Shown: positions 9,070 to 16,068 of the stretch, piece by piece
How the letters are laid out: every line of letters begins with the position of its first letter
Numbering within the stretch: the first letter of the stretch is position 1
NCBI RefSeq assembly: GCF_003583765.1
Contig: NZ_QXQA01000020.1
Location: 46,306 to 110,305 of the forward strand
Direction: 5' to 3'
DNA from: Paenibacillus nanensis
GTDB lineage: Bacteria; Bacillota; Bacilli; Paenibacillales; Paenibacillaceae
DNA: 64,000 nucleotides
Translations under genes and position numbers: made by a program
The notes under the pieces: generated by a model
What the model saw: only the letters and a program-made list of their open reading frames with translations
Database searches by the model: none
Told to the model about the DNA's origin: nothing

Positions 9070-9924
9070 CTATTTGTTTTTCCGAGCCATCAGCGCGATT
9101 GACAGCAGATAGAAGAGTGCGGCCGTGCCAACCAGAACGAGTATGCTGCTCCCCATAGTAGTCGTCGTATCTCCGAATTGGTAGACGACGCCCATGTCCA
9201 GCTTAAACGCCTGGGCGGATTCGGCAGGCGCGCCCGCGAACGACAGCTCCATCGGGCGTTCCACCATCACGGTGCGGATTAAGGAGCCGGCATGGGAGAC
9301 CGGAAATATTTTAATGATCAATTGAACGGCTTCGGGAAGAGATCCGATTGGAATGTAGATGCCCGTTAGAAAGCCGATCAGCGTGCCGATAATAGTGCTC
9401 GTTGTCGTAAAGGCGCTCTGACTGCGCAGCAGAGAGGTGATGAAAAAGACGATCGAGCTGCTGGCGAGCACGGATAGCAGGATAAGACCGATTATTTTCA
9501 GAACTGCGCCAACCGGCAGCCATTCCCCGCCCTGCGCGACGATATAAATCTCCGCCAGAAGGAACGTAACCAGACTAAGGACAACTCCAATGACAAATGC
9601 GCTTAAAATGTAGCCCCCGACGATGCTCCGTCTTTTCACCGGCGCCGCCGTAAAATCTTTGATCGTCTTACGCGTGCGATCCTCCACCATGGTGCCGAAC
9701 GCCCCTAGCGTCGAAGTGACCGTCGTTACCGCGAGTATGCCGGCCATGACCCAGCTGTCCAGCAGGAAATCCGCCGCCGGCACATCCGGCAGACCGCTCC
9801 GCATTGTGTCGCCCAAGAACAGCACATATAACCCCAATATGATAAATACCGATAGAAAAGACATGACTACGCCGCCGCGGTCGCGGAAAAACAGCTTCAA
9901 ATTACGTCTCGCGATTACCGTCAT
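9070..9924 (-). CDS. ABC-2 type transporter permease
   Basis: A 284-residue protein with about six hydrophobic spans: one near residues 20-38, then a cluster from 60 to 240 and a last span near the C-terminus. The segment GAFGTMVEDRTRKTIKDFTAAPVKRRSIV is the coupling-helix-containing loop seen in ABC-2 permeases, and LTGIYIPIGSLPEAVQLI the typical late re-entrant region. It pairs with the ATPase encoded just upstream (stop and start overlap as TAATG). The exporter could handle a drug, peptide or lipid; the sequence does not tell. Its association with LytTR/DUF3021 regulators suggests envelope or antimicrobial stress. Confidence 0.85.
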   Translation of the reverse strand: MTVIARRNLKLFFRDRGGVVMSFLSVFIILGLYVLFLGDTMRSGLPDVPAADFLLDSWVMAGILAVTTVTSTLGAFGTMVEDRTRKTIKDFTAAPVKRRSIVGGYILSAFVIGVVLSLVTFLLAEIYIVAQGGEWLPVGAVLKIIGLILLSVLASSSIVFFITSLLRSQSAFTTTSTIIGTLIGFLTGIYIPIGSLPEAVQLIIKIFPVSHAGSLIRTVMVERPMELSFAGAPAESAQAFKLDMGVVYQFGDTTTTMGSSILVLVGTAALFYLLSIALMARKNK

Positions 9925-10838
9925 TACGATCTGACCTCCGTACCTGTAAGATTCAAAAACACATCGTCCATCGTGCCGCTTACGATCTCGATTCCCGCGA
10001 TATTGGCCCCGCAGCCTTCAACAATAGGCAGCGCGTGAGCCGTTTGCTTCAACGGAATATGGTAGACGCCCGAAACAATCATATAATCAAGCGCCTTGGA
10101 CTGCAGATAAGCCTGCAGCTCCTCCGCATTATGCGGCATCAGCTTCAGCAGATCCGTCGCATACCGCTCCTTCAATTCATACGGCGTGCCTCCGGCGAGC
10201 ACCTTGCCATGGTCCATAATGATGATGTAATCGGCCTGGGCGGCTTCCTCCATGTAATGCGTCGTGAGGAAAATGGTCATGCCCTGCTCCTTCTGCAGCT
10301 GGCGAATCGTCGTCCATACGTTTTTACGCGTTTGCGGGTCGAGGCCCGTCGTCGGCTCGTCAAGGAACAGCACCTTCGGCGTATGAATCAGCGCCCGGGC
10401 GATATCCGCGCGTCTGCGCTGTCCACCGGACAGCTTACCGTAAGGGCGGTTCAGAAAATCGCCGACATCGGCTGTTGCCGCGGCTCTTGCGACGGCAGCC
10501 TTCAGCTCGGAACGGGACAGGTTATAGAAGCTCCCCCTTACGAACAGGTTTTCCTTCACCGTAAGCAGCGGGTCGAGCAGGCTGTCTTGGAACACGATCC
10601 CGATCGAGGAGCGAATGCCGTCGTCCTCCCGCCCCAGCTTATAGCCGCTGATCGTTGCTTCGCCCGCATCCGGCTTAAGCTGCGTCGTCAGCATATCGAT
10701 CGTCGTCGACTTGCCTGCGCCGTTAGGTCCGAGGAAGGCGAACAGACTGCCCTCCTCCACGTAGAAGTCGACGCCTTGCACCGCGCGAAGCTCGCCGAAC
10801 GATTTTTGAAGCCCTGATACTTCGATGATTTTACTCAT
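9924..10838 (-). CDS. ABC transporter ATP-binding protein (ABC-2 exporter)
   Basis: A 304-residue ATPase. Walker A is GPNGAGKST (near residues 38-46), the signature is LSGGQRRRADIARALI, Walker B is KVLFLDEPTTGLDP, and the switch His is in TIFLTTHYMEEA. The roughly 80-residue C-terminal extension is typical of DrrA-like, self-standing ATPases that pair with one ABC-2 permease. It overlaps the DUF3021 gene upstream by eight bases and the permease gene downstream by one base, so the four genes form one operon. It energises export by the downstream permease; the substrate is unknown. Confidence 0.9.
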   Translation of the reverse strand: MSKIIEVSGLQKSFGELRAVQGVDFYVEEGSLFAFLGPNGAGKSTTIDMLTTQLKPDAGEATISGYKLGREDDGIRSSIGIVFQDSLLDPLLTVKENLFVRGSFYNLSRSELKAAVARAAATADVGDFLNRPYGKLSGGQRRRADIARALIHTPKVLFLDEPTTGLDPQTRKNVWTTIRQLQKEQGMTIFLTTHYMEEAAQADYIIIMDHGKVLAGGTPYELKERYATDLLKLMPHNAEELQAYLQSKALDYMIVSGVYHIPLKQTAHALPIVEGCGANIAGIEIVSGTMDDVFLNLTGTEVRS

Positions 10839-11268
10839 GCTTCTCTCCCCCTGCTTTGTTTGGTTGCTGCATTCTCCGGCTCAACTGCTTATTAATTTCG
10901 CTCGCGTCTGCCTTGCCTTTAATCATGACAACGGCGCTTACGCCGACATAGATAATGAGGATCATGCCGATAATCGGCAGGATGTACGACCACTCGAGCG
11001 GGAACAGATCAAAGGCGATCCCGATGCCGAAGACGGATACGGCAACATCCAAGATACGTACGAGCGAATTGACCGGGCCATTGCTGATCGGCAGCCGGTC
11101 CGTCAGCGCGATCAATACCGAGCCGCAAAGCGTCATAAGGAAGTAGAGTAAAATTTCGTTCATCGTCATCGGCGAGAACAGCCCCAGCTCCGACAGCAGC
11201 GCGTAAATAAGGATAAGGAACGTAAAAGACATACAGGTTATCGTAAAATAAGTTTTAAACGTCGACAT
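10831..11268 (-). CDS. DUF3021 membrane protein (putative LytTR inhibitor)
   Basis: A 145-residue protein with four hydrophobic spans (about residues 8-28, 38-58, 70-90 and 95-117) and a basic cytoplasmic tail. Size, topology and position next to a LytTR regulator match the DUF3021 proteins. In the LytTR regulatory systems described in streptococci, the membrane partner holds the LytTR protein inactive. That role here is inference from family and gene order. It starts 12 bases after the LytTR gene and overlaps the ATPase gene by eight bases. Confidence 0.75.
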   Translation of the reverse strand: MSTFKTYFTITCMSFTFLILIYALLSELGLFSPMTMNEILLYFLMTLCGSVLIALTDRLPISNGPVNSLVRILDVAVSVFGIGIAFDLFPLEWSYILPIIGMILIIYVGVSAVVMIKGKADASEINKQLSRRMQQPNKAGGEKHE

Positions 11269-11280
11269 CGCACAGCCTCC

Positions 11281-11718
11281 CTAGAACTCGATTTTTTCCT
11301 TCAGCGCTTGAACATAGTGGCGGTTAATAATGAGCTTCTCCTTGTTCGCCAGCGTCGCTTCCAGCTTGCCGTTCAGGAGCGCCCGCACGCTGGACAGCTT
11401 CGCCACGTTCAAGATGCAGGATTTGCTGATCCGGACGAAATGGCTGCTCGCCAGATGCCCTTCCAGCTCATAAAGCTTATAACCGCATTCGTACACGTCC
11501 TTCTCGCCGTATAGAAACGTTTTGTTATCGGTCGATTCGAAGTAGAACACATCCTCGAGCCGGATCAGATGGCTGACGCCGTCTTTCTTGCCGGGAATAG
11601 CGAACGAATACAGCCGGATCTGCGCGATCAGCCGCTCCAGGTTCTCGTCAATCATTCCGCATTTAATCGTAATTTCGACCTCTTGATGCTCCAGTGACTG
11701 GTCTATGATAAGCTTCAA
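11281..11718 (-). CDS. LytTR-family DNA-binding regulator
   Basis: With the TTG start at 11718 the protein has 145 residues, the usual size of stand-alone LytTR regulators. That TTG follows GAGGAG with a good spacing; the longer frame to 11892 has no ribosome site. The C-terminal LytTR domain (about residues 50-145) shows ESTDNKTFLYGEKDVYEC, HFVRISKSCILN and the ending KLIINRHYVQALKEKI, all typical. There is no receiver domain, so control is probably by the membrane protein encoded next. It likely activates or represses the operon it begins. Confidence 0.85.
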   Translation of the reverse strand: MKLIIDQSLEHQEVEITIKCGMIDENLERLIAQIRLYSFAIPGKKDGVSHLIRLEDVFYFESTDNKTFLYGEKDVYECGYKLYELEGHLASSHFVRISKSCILNVAKLSSVRALLNGKLEATLANKEKLIINRHYVQALKEKIEF

Positions 11719-11764
11719 GCTTACCGCTCCTCTCTTGGTGCTCCGATTCAGCTTTTCTGTACAC

Positions 11765-11813
11765 AGAATACCACCATTTTCCGAGACTGCAATGCCATTT
11801 GCGGTTAGTTGCG
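11765..11813 (-). promoter_or_regulatory. Candidate promoter and LytTR site of the LytTR/ABC operon
   Basis: On the minus strand TTGCAG (11787-11792) and TATTCT (11765-11770) are 16 bases apart. Both are weak, as expected of an activator-dependent promoter. Just upstream lies CGCAACTAACCGC (11801-11813), which resembles the repeated GCAACT-type elements near LytTR/DUF3021 genes. The assignment is tentative. Confidence 0.35.
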
Positions 11814-11904
11814 TTTTTAGAGGGGTGAAATGCATAAATGAGAGATCAAAAGGAGGTAAACGAGGGGAAAGGATGATTTCTACCCATTGCATCCATAACG
11901 AAAA

Positions 11905-11928
11905 AACCGCCGGACATGGCCGGCGGTT
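11905..11928 (-). terminator. Terminator of the glutathione peroxidase gene
   Basis: AACCGCCGG (11905-11913) pairs with CCGGCGGTT (11920-11928), followed on the minus strand by a run of T. It lies eight bases past the peroxidase stop codon. Confidence 0.85.
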
Positions 11929-11936
11929 CCATTTCT

Positions 11937-12488
11937 TTACCTTTGCAGTGCTGCCTCAATCGCCGGTTCGAGCTCGAACGGATCCGCCGTGGACTCGAAG
12001 CGCTCCAGCACATTTCCATCGCGGCCGACCAGAAACTTCGTAAAATTCCATTTGATCGAATCGCCTTCCATGTAGTGCGGAACTTTTTCCTGAATGAGAG
12101 CCAGCAAGATTTTTGCCGCAGAATGGGTTTCGTCGAAGCCGGCAAAAGACTTCGAACCTGCGAGGTATGTAAATAAAGGATGCGCTTCGTGATCCCTGAC
12201 GTTTACTTTCTGAAACATAGGGAAGGAAACGCCGTAATTGAGTGTGCAAAACGCCTGTACCTTCTCGTTGCTGTCCGGCTCTTGATCGGCGAATTGATTG
12301 CACGGGAATCCAAGAATCGTGAAGCCCCGGTCCTTATATTTTTCGTATAGCGTCTGGAGATCCTTGTATTGAAACGTGAACCCGCATCGGCTCGCGACAT
12401 TTACGATCAATACGACTTGCCCTCTGTACTCGCCCAGCGAAACGTCCTTGCCGTTCATCGCGGTCGCGGAATAATGATAAATGCTCAT
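11937..12488 (-). CDS. Glutathione peroxidase-family thiol peroxidase
   Basis: A 183-residue protein. The peroxidatic Cys is C35 in VASRCGFTFQY, in place of the animal selenocysteine. The conserved GFPCNQF motif near residue 65 and the Trp in SIKWNFTKFLV near 136 complete the family pattern. Bacterial members of this type usually draw electrons from thioredoxin and reduce hydrogen peroxide and lipid peroxides. The ATG at 12488 follows AGGAGG. The upstream open frame to 12602 lacks a ribosome site. It lies downstream of the WYL regulator but has its own -10-like TATAAT at 12528-12533. Confidence 0.9.
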   Translation of the reverse strand: MSIYHYSATAMNGKDVSLGEYRGQVVLIVNVASRCGFTFQYKDLQTLYEKYKDRGFTILGFPCNQFADQEPDSNEKVQAFCTLNYGVSFPMFQKVNVRDHEAHPLFTYLAGSKSFAGFDETHSAAKILLALIQEKVPHYMEGDSIKWNFTKFLVGRDGNVLERFESTADPFELEPAIEAALQR

Positions 12489-12527
12489 ATTAGTTCCTCC
12501 TGTTAAATCTAAGTTGTATGCTTCTTG

Positions 12528-12533
12528 ATTATA
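12528..12533 (-). promoter_or_regulatory. Candidate -10 element for the glutathione peroxidase gene
   Basis: A perfect TATAAT on the minus strand 40 bases before the ATG. The hexamer 17 bases further upstream (TGCATT) is a poor -35, so the promoter may need an activator. Confidence 0.4.
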
Positions 12534-12591
12534 TCGCGCTTCCCCGCTGGAATGCACGGGATATTGCCTAGCTGTAACACATTCTGAAGAC

Positions 12592-13482
12592 TCAAGAGTC
12601 ATAGCGGCTTTGGGTTGCTTTAAGCTCAGCCGACACCGCCTCCTTCAGCTCAGGCGGAGAAACGACCACAACCTTCGACCCATAACTAAGAATTATGGAT
12701 ACCGCATACTCCAGCTTGTAAAAAACCGTTTTGACCTCAATATGGTCGCCGCAATGCCGGCATTCTTCCCGGAACTGCTCGGACACGCGCGGCTCTGCCG
12801 CCGGCTCGAAGCGCAGATGCGCCGCGATGCCGAGAGGCGGATTCGCCGGCGAATCCGGAACCGGTTCTCTAGGCAGGAAATGCTCCTCCAGCAGCTGAAG
12901 CCGCGTTATTCTAGATATTCGAAACCACCGGTTCGCCCGCCGGCTCAGACAATATCCCTCCACATACCACGCGCCGCGCTCCCAGTACAGCTTCGCCGGC
13001 TCTACGCTTCGCTCCGTCACGTCATTCGTCGAGCTTCTATAATTGAACGAAACGGCCTTTCGGGCATGGATCGCAGCGCTCAGCATGCGTACGGGCTCTT
13101 TTTCTTCCGGGGCCGTACTCAGGTCAAGAAGAATATCATCCGTATCCTCTTCGCTCATCTTGGGATGCAGGGAGCCGATTCTATGCTTAAGCGTGGTATA
13201 CTTGCCGCTGACTGCCGATTCGATGCCCTGTATAAGCTTATAAATGATCGAAAAATCCTGCACGGTGAATTGCTGTTTCGTAAGAAAGAAGCCGTCCATC
13301 AGCTCGAAACCGCCGTCAGCGCCTGTGAAGGAGACGACCGGAAAGCCCGCTTGGTTAATCAATTCGATCTCCCGGTATATCGTTCGGGTTGACACCTCGA
13401 ACCGCGCAGCCAGCTCGGAGGCCCTCACTCTTTTTTTCGTCAGCAGCTCCATCGTAATCGCAAGCAAGCGGTCCAGCTTCAC
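12592..13482 (-). CDS. HTH/WYL-domain transcriptional regulator (YafY type)
   Basis: About 296 residues. An N-terminal HTH_11 helix-turn-helix (residues 1-60: LTKKRVRASELAARFEVSTRTIYREIELI) is followed by a WYL domain (about 130-210), where the family's ligand-sensing tri-residue appears as WYVEGYC. The C-terminal WCX segment closes it. WYL regulators sense small molecules or nucleic-acid ends. GTG at 13482 follows GGAGGGGA, which decides it over the frame start at 13512. It is encoded 38 bases downstream of the epoxide hydrolase, the likely target gene, in one operon. Confidence 0.85.
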   Translation of the reverse strand: MKLDRLLAITMELLTKKRVRASELAARFEVSTRTIYREIELINQAGFPVVSFTGADGGFELMDGFFLTKQQFTVQDFSIIYKLIQGIESAVSGKYTTLKHRIGSLHPKMSEEDTDDILLDLSTAPEEKEPVRMLSAAIHARKAVSFNYRSSTNDVTERSVEPAKLYWERGAWYVEGYCLSRRANRWFRISRITRLQLLEEHFLPREPVPDSPANPPLGIAAHLRFEPAAEPRVSEQFREECRHCGDHIEVKTVFYKLEYAVSIILSYGSKVVVVSPPELKEAVSAELKATQSRYDS

Positions 13483-13520
13483 TTCCGTTCCCCTCCAATC
13501 TTCGAACAGCATAGCAGATT

Positions 13521-14696
13521 TTATAGCACCGATTTAAAAAAACGCTGCACGTCTTCCGCGAATCGAAGCGGCTGCTCCATCGCATAGAAATGGCCGCCAT
13601 CTCCGCGTTCCGTCCAATGGATAATGCGGTGCTCCCTCTCCGCGAAACGCCGTATCGCCGTGTCATGGGACTTCGCGACCAATACGCCTGTCGGCACGGT
13701 TCCGCGTTCCTTCGGCGCCCAAGCCATCGGATCGTTCATCGACTCATAGTAGATTTGCGCGGAGGAGCCGGAGGTCCCGGTAAACCAGTACAGGCTGATG
13801 TTGGTCAGCAGGCGGTTCCGGTCGATGGAAGCTTCCGGCAGCTCGCCCTCCGGATGCGTCCACTTCTTAAATATTTCCGCAATCCAAGCCAGCTGCCCGA
13901 CCGGCGAATCATGCAGCCCGTAGGCGAGCGTCTGCGGGCTCTTCGACTGGATCTGCAAATAGCCGTCGTTGAAGCTTTCCAGCCGAGCCAAGCGCTGCTG
14001 CTCTTCCTCCGTCAAGCCTTCAAATTCGCCGTCTTCGCCGGACGGGAACGTAAGCAGCGCGTTAACATGAACACCGATGACGCGCTCCGGCGCCTGCTTT
14101 CCCATCTCCGGCGCAATGAAAGCTCCGCTGTCTCCACCCTGGACGCCGAAGCGCGCGTACCCGAGTCGGTCCATCAACTGGAGGAAGGCTCCCGCAATTC
14201 GGGCGGGCGTCCAGCCCGGCTCCTTAAGCGGAATCGAATAACCGAATCCGGGAATGGACGGGATGATCAGATGAAAAGGGGGGATCCCTGCCTCCCTATC
14301 GCCTTTGCTCGGGGCAGTCAGCGGCTCGATGACGTCCAGAAACTCCACGAACGAGCCCGGCCAGCCGTGAATAAGCATTAACGGAATCGCGTTCGGCTCC
14401 GCAGACGGGATGTGGAGGAAATGAATGTTCTGGCCGTCAATCGTCGTAACATACTGCGGCAGCTCATTAAGCTTGCTTTCGTGCTTGCGCCAGTCATAGC
14501 TGCGCCTCCAGTAATCTTGGAGTTCCGCTAAGTACGTCAGCGGCACGCCGCGTTCCCAACCGGTATCCGGCAGCTCGGGAAGCCGGCTCCGATCGAGCCG
14601 TTCCATCAAGCCGTCGAGCTCCTCTTGCGGAACGCGGATGCGGAAAGGGCGAATTTCCCCCGATGGTTGGTATTGCGAATTATAGCTAATTGTCAT
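13521..14696 (-). CDS. Epoxide hydrolase (alpha/beta hydrolase, EHN domain)
   Basis: A 391-residue cytoplasmic enzyme with the N-terminal epoxide-hydrolase cap-like region (about residues 15-120, including RLPELPDTGWERG and YDWRKHE). The alpha/beta hydrolase core follows: oxyanion motif HGWPGSF (near 128), nucleophile Asp in VQGGDSGAF (near 198), and catalytic His in GDGGHFYAMEQP near the C-terminus. Enzymes of this family open epoxides with water; natural substrates in Bacillales are mostly unknown. It precedes the WYL regulator gene. Confidence 0.9.
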   Translation of the reverse strand: MTISYNSQYQPSGEIRPFRIRVPQEELDGLMERLDRSRLPELPDTGWERGVPLTYLAELQDYWRRSYDWRKHESKLNELPQYVTTIDGQNIHFLHIPSAEPNAIPLMLIHGWPGSFVEFLDVIEPLTAPSKGDREAGIPPFHLIIPSIPGFGYSIPLKEPGWTPARIAGAFLQLMDRLGYARFGVQGGDSGAFIAPEMGKQAPERVIGVHVNALLTFPSGEDGEFEGLTEEEQQRLARLESFNDGYLQIQSKSPQTLAYGLHDSPVGQLAWIAEIFKKWTHPEGELPEASIDRNRLLTNISLYWFTGTSGSSAQIYYESMNDPMAWAPKERGTVPTGVLVAKSHDTAIRRFAEREHRIIHWTERGDGGHFYAMEQPLRFAEDVQRFFKSVL

Positions 14697-14772
14697 TATT
14701 AGACTCCTCTCTAAGCGGAATGAACTCAGCTTAGCAGGCTAACGATGACATCTTGGCTGTCATAATTAAAAA

Positions 14773-15885
14773 TTACACTTGCCGAATCTTTCGTTCGTAC
14801 AGGTTGGCGCTCCACCCCGAAGCGTCAAAGCGGCCTTGGAGGATGAAGCCCAGCCCTTGATAATAGCTGTTGAGACTCGGGTTCTCGGCCATGCAGTCCA
14901 GGCGCAGCCAGCTCTTGCCCCGCTCCCGGATATAGTTTTCCGCCCAGTCAAGCAGCTGCTTGCCGATTTCTTGCCCTTTGCGCGAACGGGATACCGTCAG
15001 CCTGTGCACATAACCCGCGTCGTCGTGGAACTTCTCTCCCCAAATTTCCTCGTAGCCCCAATGCACGGAGAAGCAGCCGGCTAGCTCTTGGCCTTGGAGG
15101 GCGACGAACACTTCATAGTCCCGAATAAAATCATCAATGATCTCGCGAGTGAACATCTGCTCCCGCCACTGCCGAATGCCGTGGACCGATTGAATCCAGC
15201 CGGCTGCCTCGATCAGCAAAGCCCTCAGCGCTGCGGCATCCTCATTTGTCGCTCTGCGAATCGTGAGCGCCTCGCCCCGAACAACCGCAGGCAGCTCCCG
15301 ATTCCACTGGTACTCCAGCATGGACGCCGTCTCGAGCGCCCGCTGCTCCCCGTGAAGCCTCGATACAAGATACAAAGCGGCGTCAATTCCGGCTGTCACG
15401 CCGCCGGATGTTACAATATGGCCGTTGTCGACATAACGGACGTTATCATAGACCGTCGCGCTTGCCGGAGCCGCTTCTCGGAGCAGGTCCATTGCGCGGC
15501 GGTTCGTCGTGACGCCCAAATTCTCAAGCAGGCCCGCCTTCGCCAGCAGCAAAGCGCCTGTGCATACCGACAGGACGATCTCCGTATTTGCTGCAGTTTC
15601 CCGTATCCAGCTCGTTAGCCTTTCATTGTGCATTTCTTGCCGCGCGCCCCAGCCGCCCGGGATTACGAGAATATCCGGCGCAGGCAAGTTTTCCGCGCTG
15701 TAATCCGGCAGAATGGCTAGGCCGCTGACCGTGCGGATCGGACCGTCTCCATCCAGCGAGAACGTATAGACGCTGAAATCTTTGCCCAGAAAACCAGCGG
15801 CCCCGAATACATCGTAAGGCCCCGTCACATCGAGCGTATCCGCTCTTTCATACAGCAGTACCGCTACATTTCGCATTTTCCCCAT
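14773..15885 (-). CDS. DJ-1/PfpI domain fused to a GNAT acetyltransferase
   Basis: A 370-residue two-domain protein. Residues 4-190 form a DJ-1/PfpI (class I glutamine amidotransferase-like) domain, with the nucleophile elbow Cys108 in LSVCTGALLLAKAGLL and the ILVIPGGWG turn near 72-80. Residues 206-370 form a GNAT N-acetyltransferase, with acetyl-CoA motif A VSRSRKGQEIGKQLLDWA and the late SLNSYYQGLGF. DJ-1 relatives include isonitrile hydratases, glyoxalases and proteases; the GNAT substrate is unknown. ATG 15885 follows AGGGAG. The gene is alone behind a ZTP riboswitch with terminator, an unusual assignment that would make it respond to the folate-stress alarmone ZTP/ZMP. Confidence 0.85.
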   Translation of the reverse strand: MGKMRNVAVLLYERADTLDVTGPYDVFGAAGFLGKDFSVYTFSLDGDGPIRTVSGLAILPDYSAENLPAPDILVIPGGWGARQEMHNERLTSWIRETAANTEIVLSVCTGALLLAKAGLLENLGVTTNRRAMDLLREAAPASATVYDNVRYVDNGHIVTSGGVTAGIDAALYLVSRLHGEQRALETASMLEYQWNRELPAVVRGEALTIRRATNEDAAALRALLIEAAGWIQSVHGIRQWREQMFTREIIDDFIRDYEVFVALQGQELAGCFSVHWGYEEIWGEKFHDDAGYVHRLTVSRSRKGQEIGKQLLDWAENYIRERGKSWLRLDCMAENPSLNSYYQGLGFILQGRFDASGWSANLYERKIRQV

Positions 15886-15910
15886 GTTCTATTGCTCCCT
15901 TCGGAAAATA

Positions 15911-15946
15911 GAAAAGCATTTGGCTGATAAACAACCAAATGCTTTG
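15911..15946 (-). terminator. Riboswitch expression-platform terminator
   Basis: On the minus strand AGCATTTGG and CCAAATGCT (plus positions 15935-15943 and 15915-15923) form a nine-pair hairpin followed by TTTTC. It directly abuts the 3' end of the ZTP aptamer, as expected of a transcriptional on-switch. Confidence 0.85.
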
Positions 15947-16018
15947 CCCAGGCGAACGGCTCGTATGACAGATGCGCTCCCCCGTAGTGATCTACGTTTT
16001 CGCCAGTTACGCATCCCC
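15946..16018 (-). ncRNA. ZTP (pfl) riboswitch aptamer
   Basis: Read on the minus strand, the conserved parts appear in order. First comes GATGCGTAACTGGCG, where GATGCG is the 5' side of P1. Next is a small hairpin CGTAG-ATCA-CTACG, then GGGGGAGCGCATC, where CGCATC closes P1. The 3' domain ends in GTTCGCCTGGGCA, whose CGCC can form the pseudoknot with TGGCG. These are the hallmarks of the pfl motif shown to bind ZMP/ZTP. Such RNAs normally raise expression of purine and one-carbon genes when 10-formyl-tetrahydrofolate is short. Here the controlled gene is a DJ-1/GNAT fusion. Confidence 0.9.
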
Positions 16019-16033
16019 TTATATTTACAGTTA

Positions 16034-16061
16034 ATTATAGGGGGTTATGGTAATAAGTCAA
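16034..16061 (-). promoter_or_regulatory. Sigma-A promoter of the ZTP riboswitch transcript
   Basis: TTGACT (16056-16061) and TATAAT (16034-16039) on the minus strand with a 16-base spacer. The start of transcription would fall just before the aptamer. It lies immediately after the DEAD-box helicase stop codon. Confidence 0.85.
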
Positions 16062-16068
16062 TCCTCTA

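Noticed and set aside
11937..12602. N-terminally longer glutathione peroxidase
   Set aside because: The extension lies across the promoter-like TATAAT and has no ribosome site; ATG 12488 has AGGAGG.
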